From JAWCLZ01 sp038850275 (lineage in GTDB: Archaea > Halobacteriota > JAWCLZ01), in the NCBI GenBank assembly GCA_038850275.1, contig JAWCLZ010000002.1, positions 1 through 64,000 of the forward strand: a stretch of 64,000 bases of DNA. Direction: 5' to 3'. The translations under genes were made by a program, and so were the position numbers. The notes below the pieces were generated by a model that had not been told where the DNA came from, made no database searches, and saw only the letters and a program-made list of their open reading frames with translations. Below, in pieces: positions 34,101 through 42,560 of the stretch; position 1 is the first letter of the stretch, and each line of letters begins with the position of its first letter.

Positions 34101-35027
34101 TTTATTTGACTAGCGATCTCTTTCAACTTCGATATTGCTTGACTTGGAGTACTTGCAAATATATATGCAAGAGGCTCAAGTCCAAGTCCACCGCTGTCTA
34201 GGATTACTTCAAGTTGATTTAAATCCAATTGGCTTGCAATTTGGGTAAGAATTGCATCCCAGTTCTTATCTGCATANNNNNNNNNNTGTTTCAATGTATT
34301 TAAGATTCAAGCTCTTGACTGCTTCTCTCACTGCTTCACTATTTTTGATATAGAGTAAGCATCTTTGATGGGAGCCAAGTTGATTCAATTTGATTAAAAT
34401 CGCTGAGAGGGTTGGACTTACACCGAATTCAGGTATAGAAGTTGCCCTCGCTTTACCCTTAACTTTTACAATCCTCCCTGGGAATGAGGCGATATCTCCA
34501 GGTGAGGTAGGGTTCTCGAGGGCATATGCAATATTCATGCCTATTTCCGGTATTAACTCCGCGATTTCTTCCCCCTCTAGCATTTTAGCTATTTGCACTA
34601 GCTCTGAGATTATGTGAATTCTACTATCCATTTTCTTAAGGGATATTTTCTTGATGCAAAGCTCGCATATTTCAAGCTGTGAAAGCAATTGGAATTCTTC
34701 CCTATGTAATGCACAGAGCAAGCCATTTACCCTCATTTCTCTGCATAACTCGCAAGCCATTGCTATTGACTCAACTATATTTCCTCTTTGCATTGAATTT
34801 ACTATTTTAGTTGCTAAGCTCTTGATTTCCTCTTTTTTTATCAAGGGATATTTTTGTTCAAGCTCTTTTTTTTGAATCAATTTCAAGTAGTAATTAACTG
34901 CTGGTTGAGAAATGTTGAGTAGATTCGCGATCTCAGCTTGGGTGTAATTACTTGAGAGTTCTTTTACAATTAAAGCGCGAATACTTGGCAATAGCTTTTT
35001 AGTTACAATTTCACAAGGAAGCTTAAT
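34088..35027 (-). CDS. thiR: ThiR: helix-turn-helix regulator with ThiN sensor domain
   Basis: A winged or XRE-like HTH (TQAEIANLLNISQPAVNYYL) followed by a ThiN domain (AYALENPTSPGDIASFPGRI, LDSGGLGLEPLAYIFAS). ThiR proteins repress thiamin genes and sense thiamin phosphate. The reading frame is interrupted by ten Ns at 34277-34286, an assembly gap, not a real break. The frame extends upstream of the first TTG (34991) as IKLPCEIVTKKLLPSIRALI, which is the family N-terminus, but begins with ATT at 35027 after GGAGGG; I take ATT as the start. It overlaps the ECF T gene stop. Confidence 0.88.
34277..34286. other. Assembly gap (ten N)
   Basis: Ten undetermined bases inside thiR. The sequence on both sides continues the same ThiN domain but in different frames relative to ten bases, so the true gap length is not ten, or is a placeholder. 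Confidence 0.99.
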
Positions 35028-35736
35028 ATATTCTCCCTCCTATGATTGCGATTCGAGTTGCAATTAAAAATATTGAAATTAAGATAACTAGAACATCTCT
35101 AGGGCCTATTTTCATCTCCCTTAAACTTGTTCTCTTAGAAGTTCCAAAACCTCGCATCTCGAGTGCTTCTGCCATGGTGATTGATCTCCTAATTGAAATA
35201 GCTATAAGTGGGATTAAAATCGATTTATAAACTCTTAATCTATCAACGAAATTGCTTCCAACTTTACCACATCTCGCTATGTATGCTTGAGTGATTTCAT
35301 CTGCCTCTCTTGAGATGAGATGCATAAATCTCACTGCTGATATTAGAATAAAGCTGAAGCTCTGTGGAATTCCTCGAGCATTGAGTGCGAGGCTAAGTTC
35401 ATCTGGCGTGGTGGTGAGGAAGATGGCTGAGAATATTAAGATTAAATTTAAAAATCTTAGGGAAATCATGAGAGAGTATTCTAAACCTAAGTAGAGGTAG
35501 TTCAAGCTGAATATGAATATGAATATGGGTAGAGAAGAAAATGCGATTTTTATAAATGTCTTCATTACTTTTCCAAGAGTAGAAATTAAAATTATTAATA
35601 TAAAAATTAAAATATGAATGTATATTTGTTCTATAAATGTATAGCTCGCTAGTGCTATAGCGAGAAGTAGCTTGGCTCTTGGATCTAGCTTGTGTATGAA
35701 TGATTTTTTTCTCTCAAATTTGATTTTCAAGAGCAT
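35023..35736 (-). CDS. ECF transporter transmembrane (T) component
   Basis: 237 residues, CbiQ/EcfT type, with an N-terminal HKLDPRAKLLLAIA motif, several membrane helices, and the conserved ARG-type coupling motifs AYIARCGK and EALEMRGFGTSKR that contact the ATPases. It joins the two ATPases and an S component, most likely ThiW here. The start overlaps the upstream ATPase gene by ten bases. Confidence 0.93.
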   Translation of the reverse strand: MLLKIKFERKKSFIHKLDPRAKLLLAIALASYTFIEQIYIHILIFILIILISTLGKVMKTFIKIAFSSLPIFIFIFSLNYLYLGLEYSLMISLRFLNLILIFSAIFLTTTPDELSLALNARGIPQSFSFILISAVRFMHLISREADEITQAYIARCGKVGSNFVDRLRVYKSILIPLIAISIRRSITMAEALEMRGFGTSKRTSLREMKIGPRDVLVILISIFLIATRIAIIGGRIY

Positions 35737-36524
35737 TTTGAAGCTCCCCTTAATTTGATCAATTGTGTGAGAATCTCCTCCTCAGAGAGGGTTGGATTAA
35801 GTGAAAGTTTTTTTACTAGCATTGGAATTAAGGGCATGGTTAACCCACATCTCTCCAGAAGCTGCTCATCAAATAGAATTTCTTCTGCTTTACCATCCGC
35901 AAGGATCTCTCCATCTTGCATGAGAACAACTCTTTGAGCGATATCTGAGATAAATTCCAAGTCGTGAGATATTATTATTATTCCTTTTCCATTAGCCAAG
36001 TTTTTAAGCAAAGCTTTCAATCTCTCTTGATGCAGCAAATCTTGACCAAGTGTAGGTTCATCTAAAATGAGGAAATCTGGATCCATTGCAAGAATCGAAG
36101 CCAGCGCAAGAGTTTTTTTCTCCCCTTCGCTCAAAGCAAAGGGATGTTTTTCTTTTTGGTTAAATAGCCCATGTTGCTTCAAAAGAGCATTTACCCGCTT
36201 CCCCACTTCATTCTTGGGTAAGCCCAAATTTTTTAATCCAAATGCAACTTCTTCGCCAACACTATCGCAAAAGAATTGATGAAGTGGGTTTTGAAATACC
36301 AAGCCAATTCTACTTTTTTCCCCCAGTTCTCCCTCTATGTATATCTCTCCTGATTCTGGCTTAAGCAATCCTAGGATTAGCTTGGCAAGGGTTGTTTTAC
36401 CTGAGCCATTTTTACCAGCAATTGCAATTATCTCGCTCTTCTTTATTTTAAGATTTATATTTTTTAAAGCATATTTTTCACTTCCTTCATATCTAAAGCT
36501 AACATTCCTTAATTCGATCTGCAT
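35727..36524 (-). CDS. ECF transporter ATP-binding protein 2
   Basis: An ABC ATPase of about 265 residues: Walker A GKNGSGKTTLAKLIL, signature LSEGEKKTLALASILAM (degenerate second position SEGEK), Walker B FLILDEPT, and the switch histidine in IIISHDLEF. The A2-type subunit of an ECF module. An ATG at 36536 is an alternative start. The 5' end overlaps the first ATPase gene. Confidence 0.93.
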   Translation of the reverse strand: MQIELRNVSFRYEGSEKYALKNINLKIKKSEIIAIAGKNGSGKTTLAKLILGLLKPESGEIYIEGELGEKSRIGLVFQNPLHQFFCDSVGEEVAFGLKNLGLPKNEVGKRVNALLKQHGLFNQKEKHPFALSEGEKKTLALASILAMDPDFLILDEPTLGQDLLHQERLKALLKNLANGKGIIIISHDLEFISDIAQRVVLMQDGEILADGKAEEILFDEQLLERCGLTMPLIPMLVKKLSLNPTLSEEEILTQLIKLRGASKCS

Positions 36525-37333
36525 AAGCGCTGCCATTCCTCTAAGAATTCCTCCACATTCAAGGGGATTTTTTCCATGCCAAGTCTCCTTGCTAATTTAC
36601 AAATCCTTGGAATTCTTATACCAATTTTTTCAAGTTCAAAATTTTGAATAACCTCTCTTGGACTACCTAGAGCTATGATTTCTCCCTGCTCTAAGACAGC
36701 AACTCTATCCACTATTGCTAGAGCTAAATCCAATCTATGCTCCGCTAGAATAATTGTTTTCCCTTGAATATGTAGGGTTTTTAAAATTTTAAATAAATTC
36801 ATCGCACTTTTGGGATCAAGATCAGAAGTAGGCTCATCAAGTATCAAGACCTCAGGCTTCATTGCTAGAATTGAGGCAATCGCTACCTTTTGAAGCTCTC
36901 CACTTGAAATCTCGTAGGGAGATCTATCTCTGAGATGTTCAATTTGAAGCTGTGAAATTGCTTCTTCCACTCTTTGAGCTATCTCATCCCTTGCCAAGCC
37001 CAAGTTTTCCGGCCCAAAGGCAATTTCACTTTCAACTTGCATCGTTAAAATTTGATCCTCTGGGTTTTGAAAAACCATGCCTATTCTACCAGCTATTTTT
37101 TGATTAAGTATGCTCTCCCCGAAAACTTTTACCTCTCCCTTGAATTCGCCTTTATAAAAATTTGGAATCAAGCCAGCGATTACTTTACAGAGTGAACTCT
37201 TTCCACTCCCAGTTCTACCCGCTATTAAAAAAAATTCTCCTCGTGAAATTTCCAAATTTATATTCTCAAGCACTGGTTTAAAGCTATTTGGATATCTATA
37301 ACTTAGATTTTTTATCTCAATTATATTACCCAT
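36509..37333 (-). CDS. ECF transporter ATP-binding protein 1
   Basis: An ABC ATPase of about 274 residues: Walker A AGRTGSGKSSLCKVI, signature ISSGELQKVAIASILAM, Walker B VLILDEPTSDLDP, switch HR in LAEHRLDLA. I start at ATG 37333 because the TATA element at 37352-37361 gives a leaderless transcript there and excludes the TTG at 37351. First gene of the operon ecfA1-ecfA2-ecfT-thiR. Confidence 0.93.
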   Translation of the reverse strand: MGNIIEIKNLSYRYPNSFKPVLENINLEISRGEFFLIAGRTGSGKSSLCKVIAGLIPNFYKGEFKGEVKVFGESILNQKIAGRIGMVFQNPEDQILTMQVESEIAFGPENLGLARDEIAQRVEEAISQLQIEHLRDRSPYEISSGELQKVAIASILAMKPEVLILDEPTSDLDPKSAMNLFKILKTLHIQGKTIILAEHRLDLALAIVDRVAVLEQGEIIALGSPREVIQNFELEKIGIRIPRICKLARRLGMEKIPLNVEEFLEEWQRLCRSN

Positions 37334-37351
37334 TCTATACTCATTCCTCAA

Positions 37352-37393
37352 CTTTTATATACAATAATATTGCTAATAAATAGTTTATATAAA
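37352..37393. promoter_or_regulatory. Divergent promoter of the thiamin island
   Basis: CTTTTATATA (37352-37361, read on the minus strand) serves the ECF operon; TTTATATAAA (37384-37393) and AATAAATAG before it are candidate TATA elements for thiW. Between them lies a CAATA-A-TATTG palindrome (37361-37372 region) that could be a ThiR site; this is inference. Confidence 0.5.
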
Positions 37394-37413
37394 TAATTTA
37401 TAGAGGTGTTATA

Positions 37414-37896
37414 TTGTCTCATACCAAGAAAATAGCTGGGGCAACTGTATTAACCGCAATTGCAACTGCATTCTCCTACGCCTTCTTCCCAGTAGGTCCA
37501 ACGAAGGTATATCCTTTTCAGCATATGGTTAATGCCATAGCTGGTATACTCCTAGGCCCAGTTTACGCTATAGCAGTTGCCACAGCAGCTGGTATACTTC
37601 GCAACATACTTGGCACTGGTACAATATTTGCATTTCCAGGGGGAATTCCAGGAGCTCTAGTTGTGGGGGTGGTCTATCGCTATCTCTGGAAAAAAGACTA
37701 TGCAGCTTTAACAGAGCCAATTGGAACAGCAATTGGCGCTATAATCTCGGGGTTAATAGTTGCACCAATGATAGGCAGAGAAATGAGCACCCTTGCATTC
37801 CTCATTGCATTTCTAGCAAGTAGTATTCCAGGAGCTATACTTGGTTTTATAGTAGTGAGGGGGCTTAGAAAAAGTGGTTTCACAGGCTTTGAGTGA
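37414..37896 (+). CDS. thiW: ThiW, S component for a thiamin precursor
   Basis: 160 residues with about five membrane helices. FFPVGPTKVYPFQHMVNAIA, then ILRNILGTGTIFAFPGGIPG, is the ThiW signature. ThiW is the substrate-binding S component, thought to import the thiazole precursor hydroxyethylthiazole. The start is TTG with GAGGTG (37403-37408) five bases before it. It faces the ECF ATPase and T genes across a shared promoter. Confidence 0.92.
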   Translation: MSHTKKIAGATVLTAIATAFSYAFFPVGPTKVYPFQHMVNAIAGILLGPVYAIAVATAAGILRNILGTGTIFAFPGGIPGALVVGVVYRYLWKKDYAALTEPIGTAIGAIISGLIVAPMIGREMSTLAFLIAFLASSIPGAILGFIVVRGLRKSGFTGFE

Positions 37897-38428
37897 ATTA
37901 AAAGGGAGGAGGACGTTGATAGTTGGAGATGTGGGAAAGGGGAAAACAGCTTATACAGCAAAGCTTATTCAAGAAATATTAAAGCAAAACCCAGAAGCAG
38001 AAGAAGATATAACAATATTGGATTTCGCTCCTGAATATGGAAAAGTAGGCCTTCGGTTGAAACATTACCTCCAGAGAATTCCAAGAAATTACCACGCACC
38101 AGAAAAAGTAGCAGCACCTAGACTTGAAGGCAAGGATAGAGCTGAGGTAATTGAACTTGCCAAGCAGAATGCAGCTTGCTTGGGAAAGCTTTTAATGCAT
38201 TATCTAGAGTATCCCACGAGGTATCTCATCATAAATGATGTCTCACTATATCTACAAGCTGGTGATTATGAGTTGATATCCAATTGCTTAAAAAAAGCAG
38301 AAACAGCTATAATTAACAGCTATTATGGAAGGACTCTACTCGAAGACAGAGGCTCAAATATAAGCTCAATGGAGCGAGAGAAAGTTGAAAAACTAATGAG
38401 AGAAGTTGACTTGGTAATAAAACTCTAG
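37874..38428 (+). CDS. Small P-loop NTPase of unknown function
   Basis: About 184 residues. Walker A LIVGDVGKGKTAYTAKLI is at about 15-32, followed by ITILDFAPEYGKVGLRLKHY and a Walker B-like RYLIINDVSLYL. The pattern resembles other archaeal P-loop ATPases but I cannot name a family. Start options are GTG 37874 (overlapping thiW by 23 bases), TTG 37889 or TTG 37916 after GGGAGGAGG. It sits between thiW and thiD-thiN, so a role linked to thiamin is possible but unproven. Confidence 0.75.
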   Translation: MVSQALSELKGRRTLIVGDVGKGKTAYTAKLIQEILKQNPEAEEDITILDFAPEYGKVGLRLKHYLQRIPRNYHAPEKVAAPRLEGKDRAEVIELAKQNAACLGKLLMHYLEYPTRYLIINDVSLYLQAGDYELISNCLKKAETAIINSYYGRTLLEDRGSNISSMEREKVEKLMREVDLVIKL

Positions 38429-38460
38429 TTGTTGGAAAACTTTCAGCTGGAGGATTTAAA

Positions 38461-39882
38461 ATGGCGGGAAATGTGGAAAATGGATGCTCAAGGAGTAACG
38501 ATGGGAATGATGGGGGAAAAATACCTAGAGCTCTAACAATAGCAGGCTCAGATTCAGGCGGGGGAGCTGGGATTCAAGCGGATTTGAAAACATTTGCTGC
38601 TCTAGGAGTCTTCGGTACCTCAGCTTTGACATCGATAACAGCTCAAAATACCACGGGAGTAAGAATGATACAAGATTTAAGCTTGGAAATCATAAGAGCG
38701 CAGATCGATGCAGTATTTGAGGACATTGGTGTGGACGCGCTAAAAACAGGTATGCTGAATAGTAGAGAGATAATTGAAACCGTAGTTGAAAGCATAGAAA
38801 ATAGAAGTGTACCAATAGTCGTCGATCCAGTGATGATGGCAGCATCAGGGGCAAGGCTTCAGAGAGAAGATGCAGTTGAAGTATTGCTTCAGAAATTATT
38901 TCCCATCGCTACTATTGTAACGCCTAATTTACACGAGGCAGAGATAATAACAAATTTGAGAATCAAAAGTATAGAAGACATGGAAAAAGCAGCTAAAGAA
39001 ATTGCAAAGATTGGCCCTCGCAATGTATTGATTAAAGGGGGGCATCTAGCTAGCGAGATGGTTGTTGATGTCCTCTATGATGGTAAAGAATATACTTATT
39101 TCAAAGCCCCGAGGATTAAAACTAAAAATCTACATGGCACTGGCTGCACATTCTCAGCGAGCATAACAGCTTACTTAGCAAGGGGATGCAGCGTTAAAGA
39201 AGCAGTTGAATTTAGCAAGCGATTCATGGAGAAAGCAATCAAGTATAGCTTCAACGTTGGCAAGGGAAGCGGTCCAGTGAATCCAATGGCAAATTTATAC
39301 TATGAAGCAGCGAAGCAAAAAGCAATTGAGGATGTGCAGGATGCAGTGAAAATTGTGGAGCAAAGCGAGGCTCTCGCAATGCTTATCCCAGAAGTGGGTA
39401 TGAATATAGTTTCAGTGCCTGAATATAGTATACATGGAAATGAAGTTGTAGGCGTGGAGGGAAGATTAACCTCTGTTTTAGGTAGACCGAGGTCTCGTGG
39501 GTTTGCAAAACCAGGGGCTTCCAAGCACGTTGCTAGTGCAGCTCTAGAGATTTATAAAAGAAATCCTAGTTATAGAGCTGCCTTGAATTTGAAATTCTCA
39601 GAGGAAGCTCTAGCTATATGCAGGGAAATGGGCTTGTTAATTTCAAGCTATGATCGAGGTAAAGAACCAGAGGAAATAAAGTGCAAAGAAGGAATGAGCA
39701 TCATATGGGGAGTAGAGCAAGCTCTTCTACAAACAAGTGGAAATATTCCAGATGTCATATATCATCGTGGAGACTGGGGTAAAGAACCAATGATAACTCT
39801 ATTTGGCAAAAATGCTAAGGAAGTTGCTAAGCGAGCGGTGGAAATTGCTGAGAAAATAAGGGAAATGAAGTCATGGAAATGA
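38461..39882 (+). CDS. thiDN: ThiD-ThiN: HMP(-P) kinase fused to thiamin phosphate synthase
   Basis: 473 residues. After about 20 polar residues, ThiD (RALTIAGSDSGGGAGIQADL, then NLHGTGCTFSASITAYLA) phosphorylates hydroxymethylpyrimidine twice. Residues about 300-473 are ThiN (AMLIPEVGMNIVSVPEYS, GASKHVASAALEIY), which replaces ThiE in joining pyrimidine and thiazole to thiamin phosphate. The same ThiN fold serves as sensor in ThiR. GGAGG lies seven bases before the ATG. The 3' end lies in tandem repeats. Confidence 0.95.
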   Translation: MAGNVENGCSRSNDGNDGGKIPRALTIAGSDSGGGAGIQADLKTFAALGVFGTSALTSITAQNTTGVRMIQDLSLEIIRAQIDAVFEDIGVDALKTGMLNSREIIETVVESIENRSVPIVVDPVMMAASGARLQREDAVEVLLQKLFPIATIVTPNLHEAEIITNLRIKSIEDMEKAAKEIAKIGPRNVLIKGGHLASEMVVDVLYDGKEYTYFKAPRIKTKNLHGTGCTFSASITAYLARGCSVKEAVEFSKRFMEKAIKYSFNVGKGSGPVNPMANLYYEAAKQKAIEDVQDAVKIVEQSEALAMLIPEVGMNIVSVPEYSIHGNEVVGVEGRLTSVLGRPRSRGFAKPGASKHVASAALEIYKRNPSYRAALNLKFSEEALAICREMGLLISSYDRGKEPEEIKCKEGMSIIWGVEQALLQTSGNIPDVIYHRGDWGKEPMITLFGKNAKEVAKRAVEIAEKIREMKSWK

Positions 39883-39970
39883 AGTCATGGAAATGAGTCG
39901 TGGACATAGAAATGAATCGTGGACATAGAAATGAATCGTGGACATAGAAATGAATCGTGGACATAGAAAT
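39861..39970. repeat. Compound tandem repeats between convergent genes
   Basis: A 14-base unit GGAAATGAAGTCAT is repeated two and a half times from 39861, then a 19-base unit GAATCGTGGACATAGAAAT four times from 39895 to 39970, with a partial fifth. The thiDN stop (39880-39882) is in the first set and the corA stop (39974-39976, other strand) in the partial fifth unit. Confidence 0.95.
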
Positions 39971-39973
39971 GAA

Positions 39974-40942
39974 TCATAGCCATCCAGCCCTGCGGAAATA
40001 CCAAAGCATGGCTAAGGCTGGAATAGCTGATATAATAAGGAGAATTATAAGAGTGGTATATGGACCTAGAAAAGTCCAAGGTCCAGTTTCAACCCCACCT
40101 GGTAGGGGTATGTTCATTCCATAGATTTGGGCTATCACTGTGGCTGGGATGGAAAGGGTGAAGAAAATAGTGAGAACAGCTAGTATTTTATTAGTCTTTT
40201 CCGTGCTTAACATAAAGTCGGTATCTTTATAGATTTCTATGATCTCTTTGCATTCATCTAAAGTTGCCCATACCTTGTCTATGTGATCCTCAACATCACT
40301 AAAGTAAATGGAGAGGTCATCTTTAATGTAATGAGAAATTTCCCTAGACAATTCCTCAATAACACGTTTAAGTGGATAGGTAACTCGCCTTAAGCGAGCT
40401 ATCCTCCGCCTTAAAATGGTTACTTCACGCACTGCTTCTACTTTTTCATCAAAAACTTTATCCTCAATATCGTCCAAGTCGCTTATAATCTTATCTAAAA
40501 TTGGGAACAATGAATCAACTAGTTGATCTATTATATAATACAAAAGATAGCCAGGTGACCTCAAAACCTCCGAGCGTGCTCTCTCATCGATTTTACACTT
40601 TTGAAATACTTCTGATAAAGGTTTTAAATCACTTGTTGAAATTGTGACTAAGTAGTTTTTCCCTAGGAAAATCGATAGCTGACTCGAGAACATTCGTCCT
40701 TCAGCGCTGAAGGCAGGGAAGTGGAGTACAATGAATAAGTAATCTTCATATTTATCCACCTTAGGTAGCTGAACCTTTGAAATGCAATCATCTAATGCGA
40801 GGGAATGAAAGTGGTAGTTTTGAGCCAAAAAATTTATTTCCCTCTCAGTAGGTGCTTCTATATATACCCAGTTTAATTCCCCTTGGCTAAGAATTTCCAT
40901 TTCTCTCTCCTTATCTAACTTTGCTGATAAAATCTTTTTCAT
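39974..40942 (-). CDS. corA: CorA-type magnesium/cobalt transporter
   Basis: 322 residues: a soluble cytoplasmic funnel domain, a long stalk helix, and two C-terminal membrane helices, the first ending in the signature YGMN of IYGMNIPLPGG. A pentameric divalent-cation channel. The ATG overlaps the AK6 stop by four bases. It is the last gene of the argD-hisC-AK6-corA run. Confidence 0.94.
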   Translation of the reverse strand: MKKILSAKLDKEREMEILSQGELNWVYIEAPTEREINFLAQNYHFHSLALDDCISKVQLPKVDKYEDYLFIVLHFPAFSAEGRMFSSQLSIFLGKNYLVTISTSDLKPLSEVFQKCKIDERARSEVLRSPGYLLYYIIDQLVDSLFPILDKIISDLDDIEDKVFDEKVEAVREVTILRRRIARLRRVTYPLKRVIEELSREISHYIKDDLSIYFSDVEDHIDKVWATLDECKEIIEIYKDTDFMLSTEKTNKILAVLTIFFTLSIPATVIAQIYGMNIPLPGGVETGPWTFLGPYTTLIILLIISAIPALAMLWYFRRAGWL

Positions 40943-41487
40943 TTTCCTTGTCTCACGGCGTTGAATATATCTTGAATATCTTGACTATAATCGATTTTGC
41001 CAGGTGGATATGCTTTTTTACCTTCTATTACTTCCACTATGCAGCTCGCTACCTCCTCAGGGGTCTTATCCGTGGTGTCTATTTCATGTATATTCTCAAG
41101 TCTATGGCGCTCGAGAGTTTCTATTAAAATTATATTAAGTGCTTCTGCCTCTACATTTTCATTTATCTTTTCCTCACTCCATTTTTTGACCTTTAAGCGT
41201 TTTCTAAGCAAGCTTGGCTTGGTTCTAAGTATTATTATCAAGTCTAAATCAAGGTGGTGAGCGAGATGTCCTTCAACTATATATCCCCCTTTTAATTCAG
41301 CAAAATATTTTTTAAGCCTAGGTATATCAACTATTAATGTATCGCGCTTCAAATCCCTTCCAATATAAAACTTTTTCCTCTTAATCAATGCATTTAAGTC
41401 TATGATTTTGTAATTATATTTAGATTTCAGCACATTGCAAACTTGAGTTTTACCTGTTCCTGGGGTACCTGTTATGCCAATTCTCAT
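40939..41487 (-). CDS. AK6/Fap7-type adenylate kinase
   Basis: 182 residues. P-loop GITGTPGTGKTQVCNVL, the NMP-binding region with a DIPRL and YIVEGHLAHHL stretch, and a lid region RKRLKVKKWSEEKINENVEA. Fap7 relatives release ATP energy in late small-subunit ribosome assembly with ribosomal protein uS11. The ATG overlaps the hisC stop by four bases. Confidence 0.92.
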   Translation of the reverse strand: MRIGITGTPGTGKTQVCNVLKSKYNYKIIDLNALIKRKKFYIGRDLKRDTLIVDIPRLKKYFAELKGGYIVEGHLAHHLDLDLIIILRTKPSLLRKRLKVKKWSEEKINENVEAEALNIILIETLERHRLENIHEIDTTDKTPEEVASCIVEVIEGKKAYPPGKIDYSQDIQDIFNAVRQGK

Positions 41488-42560
41488 CTCGCTTTGAATT
41501 CCTTAAGTGCTTCAACCAAGCGTTTGTTTTGCTCTTCAGTGCCAATAGTTATTCGCACTAGAGATTTAGAAGCTCCTCTGAATGACTGGCAGTCTCTAAC
41601 TATTATTCCTTTTTTGAGTAAATATTCACATACCTCCTTTGAAGTATATGGCTTGACATCTATTAAAACAAAGTTTGCTTGAGATGGATAGACCTTGAAG
41701 GGTATATTTTCATATAGATATTCCCTTCCCTTTTTCACTAATTCTATACTTCGCTTCAAGTGGTCTTCATCCTCAAGAGCTGCGATCGCTGCCTTTATGG
41801 CTATATTGCTCACGCTGAAGGAAATCGAAGCTTTGAGGTATGCTCTTGAGATTTCTTCATCCATTAATGCATAGCCAATTCTAAGTCCAGCTAGGCCATA
41901 CATTTTGGAGAAAGTGCGTAATACCACTAAATTGCTATATTTCCCTACTATGTCTATCACAGAGGTATTGCCGAAGTCAGCGTAAGCTTCATCCACTACT
42001 ACAATTGCATTTACATTTTTCAATATTCTCTCCACATCTCTTCTATTCATAGCTGTTCCAGTTGGATTGTTTGGGGAGCATAGGAAAATTAAGCTCGTTC
42101 TACGGCTCACTTTTGAGAGGAGTTTCTCTATAGCTATGTTGAAGTTTTTATCTCGTTTAATGAAAACTGGCTTGCCATTGTTTAATATAGTGAATACTTC
42201 GTAGTAGGAAAAAGTTGGAATGGGTATTATTGCTTCAAGTCCTCTATCAATGAAAACCTTGGCAAGGGTATCAAGTATGCCATCCCCGCCGTTGCCAACT
42301 ACTACGTTCTCAAGCTTGACATTGTATTTTGAAGCTAATGCTTCACGTAGTGATCTAGCATCTGGCTCTGGATATAGATAGACTTTTGAGGCATATTTTT
42401 TAATTGCCTCCACGGCTCTTGGGCTTGCTCCAAGTGGATTTTCATTTGAAGCAAGCTTTATGATTTCTTCAGGCTTATGGCCATATTTTCTTGCCACTTC
42501 TTCCACGCTCAGCCCAGGAATATATTCCTTTATTCGATTGACAGCGGAGCGCATCTTCAT
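41484..42560 (-). CDS. hisC: Histidinol-phosphate aminotransferase
   Basis: 358 residues of class II HisC: KLASNENPLGASPRAVEAI, FLCSPNNPTGTAM, VVVDEAYADFG and the PLP lysine K219 in RTFSKMYGLAGLRIGYAL. It makes histidinol phosphate in histidine synthesis. Its ATG overlaps the argD stop (ATGA), so the two aminotransferases are coupled. Confidence 0.94.
   Translation of the reverse strand: MKMRSAVNRIKEYIPGLSVEEVARKYGHKPEEIIKLASNENPLGASPRAVEAIKKYASKVYLYPEPDARSLREALASKYNVKLENVVVGNGGDGILDTLAKVFIDRGLEAIIPIPTFSYYEVFTILNNGKPVFIKRDKNFNIAIEKLLSKVSRRTSLIFLCSPNNPTGTAMNRRDVERILKNVNAIVVVDEAYADFGNTSVIDIVGKYSNLVVLRTFSKMYGLAGLRIGYALMDEEISRAYLKASISFSVSNIAIKAAIAALEDEDHLKRSIELVKKGREYLYENIPFKVYPSQANFVLIDVKPYTSKEVCEYLLKKGIIVRDCQSFRGASKSLVRITIGTEEQNKRLVEALKEFKAR

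Noticed and set aside
39861..39970. Possible CRISPR array
   Set aside because: The units are short (14 and 19 bases) and directly adjacent without spacers; there are no cas genes. They are simple tandem duplications.
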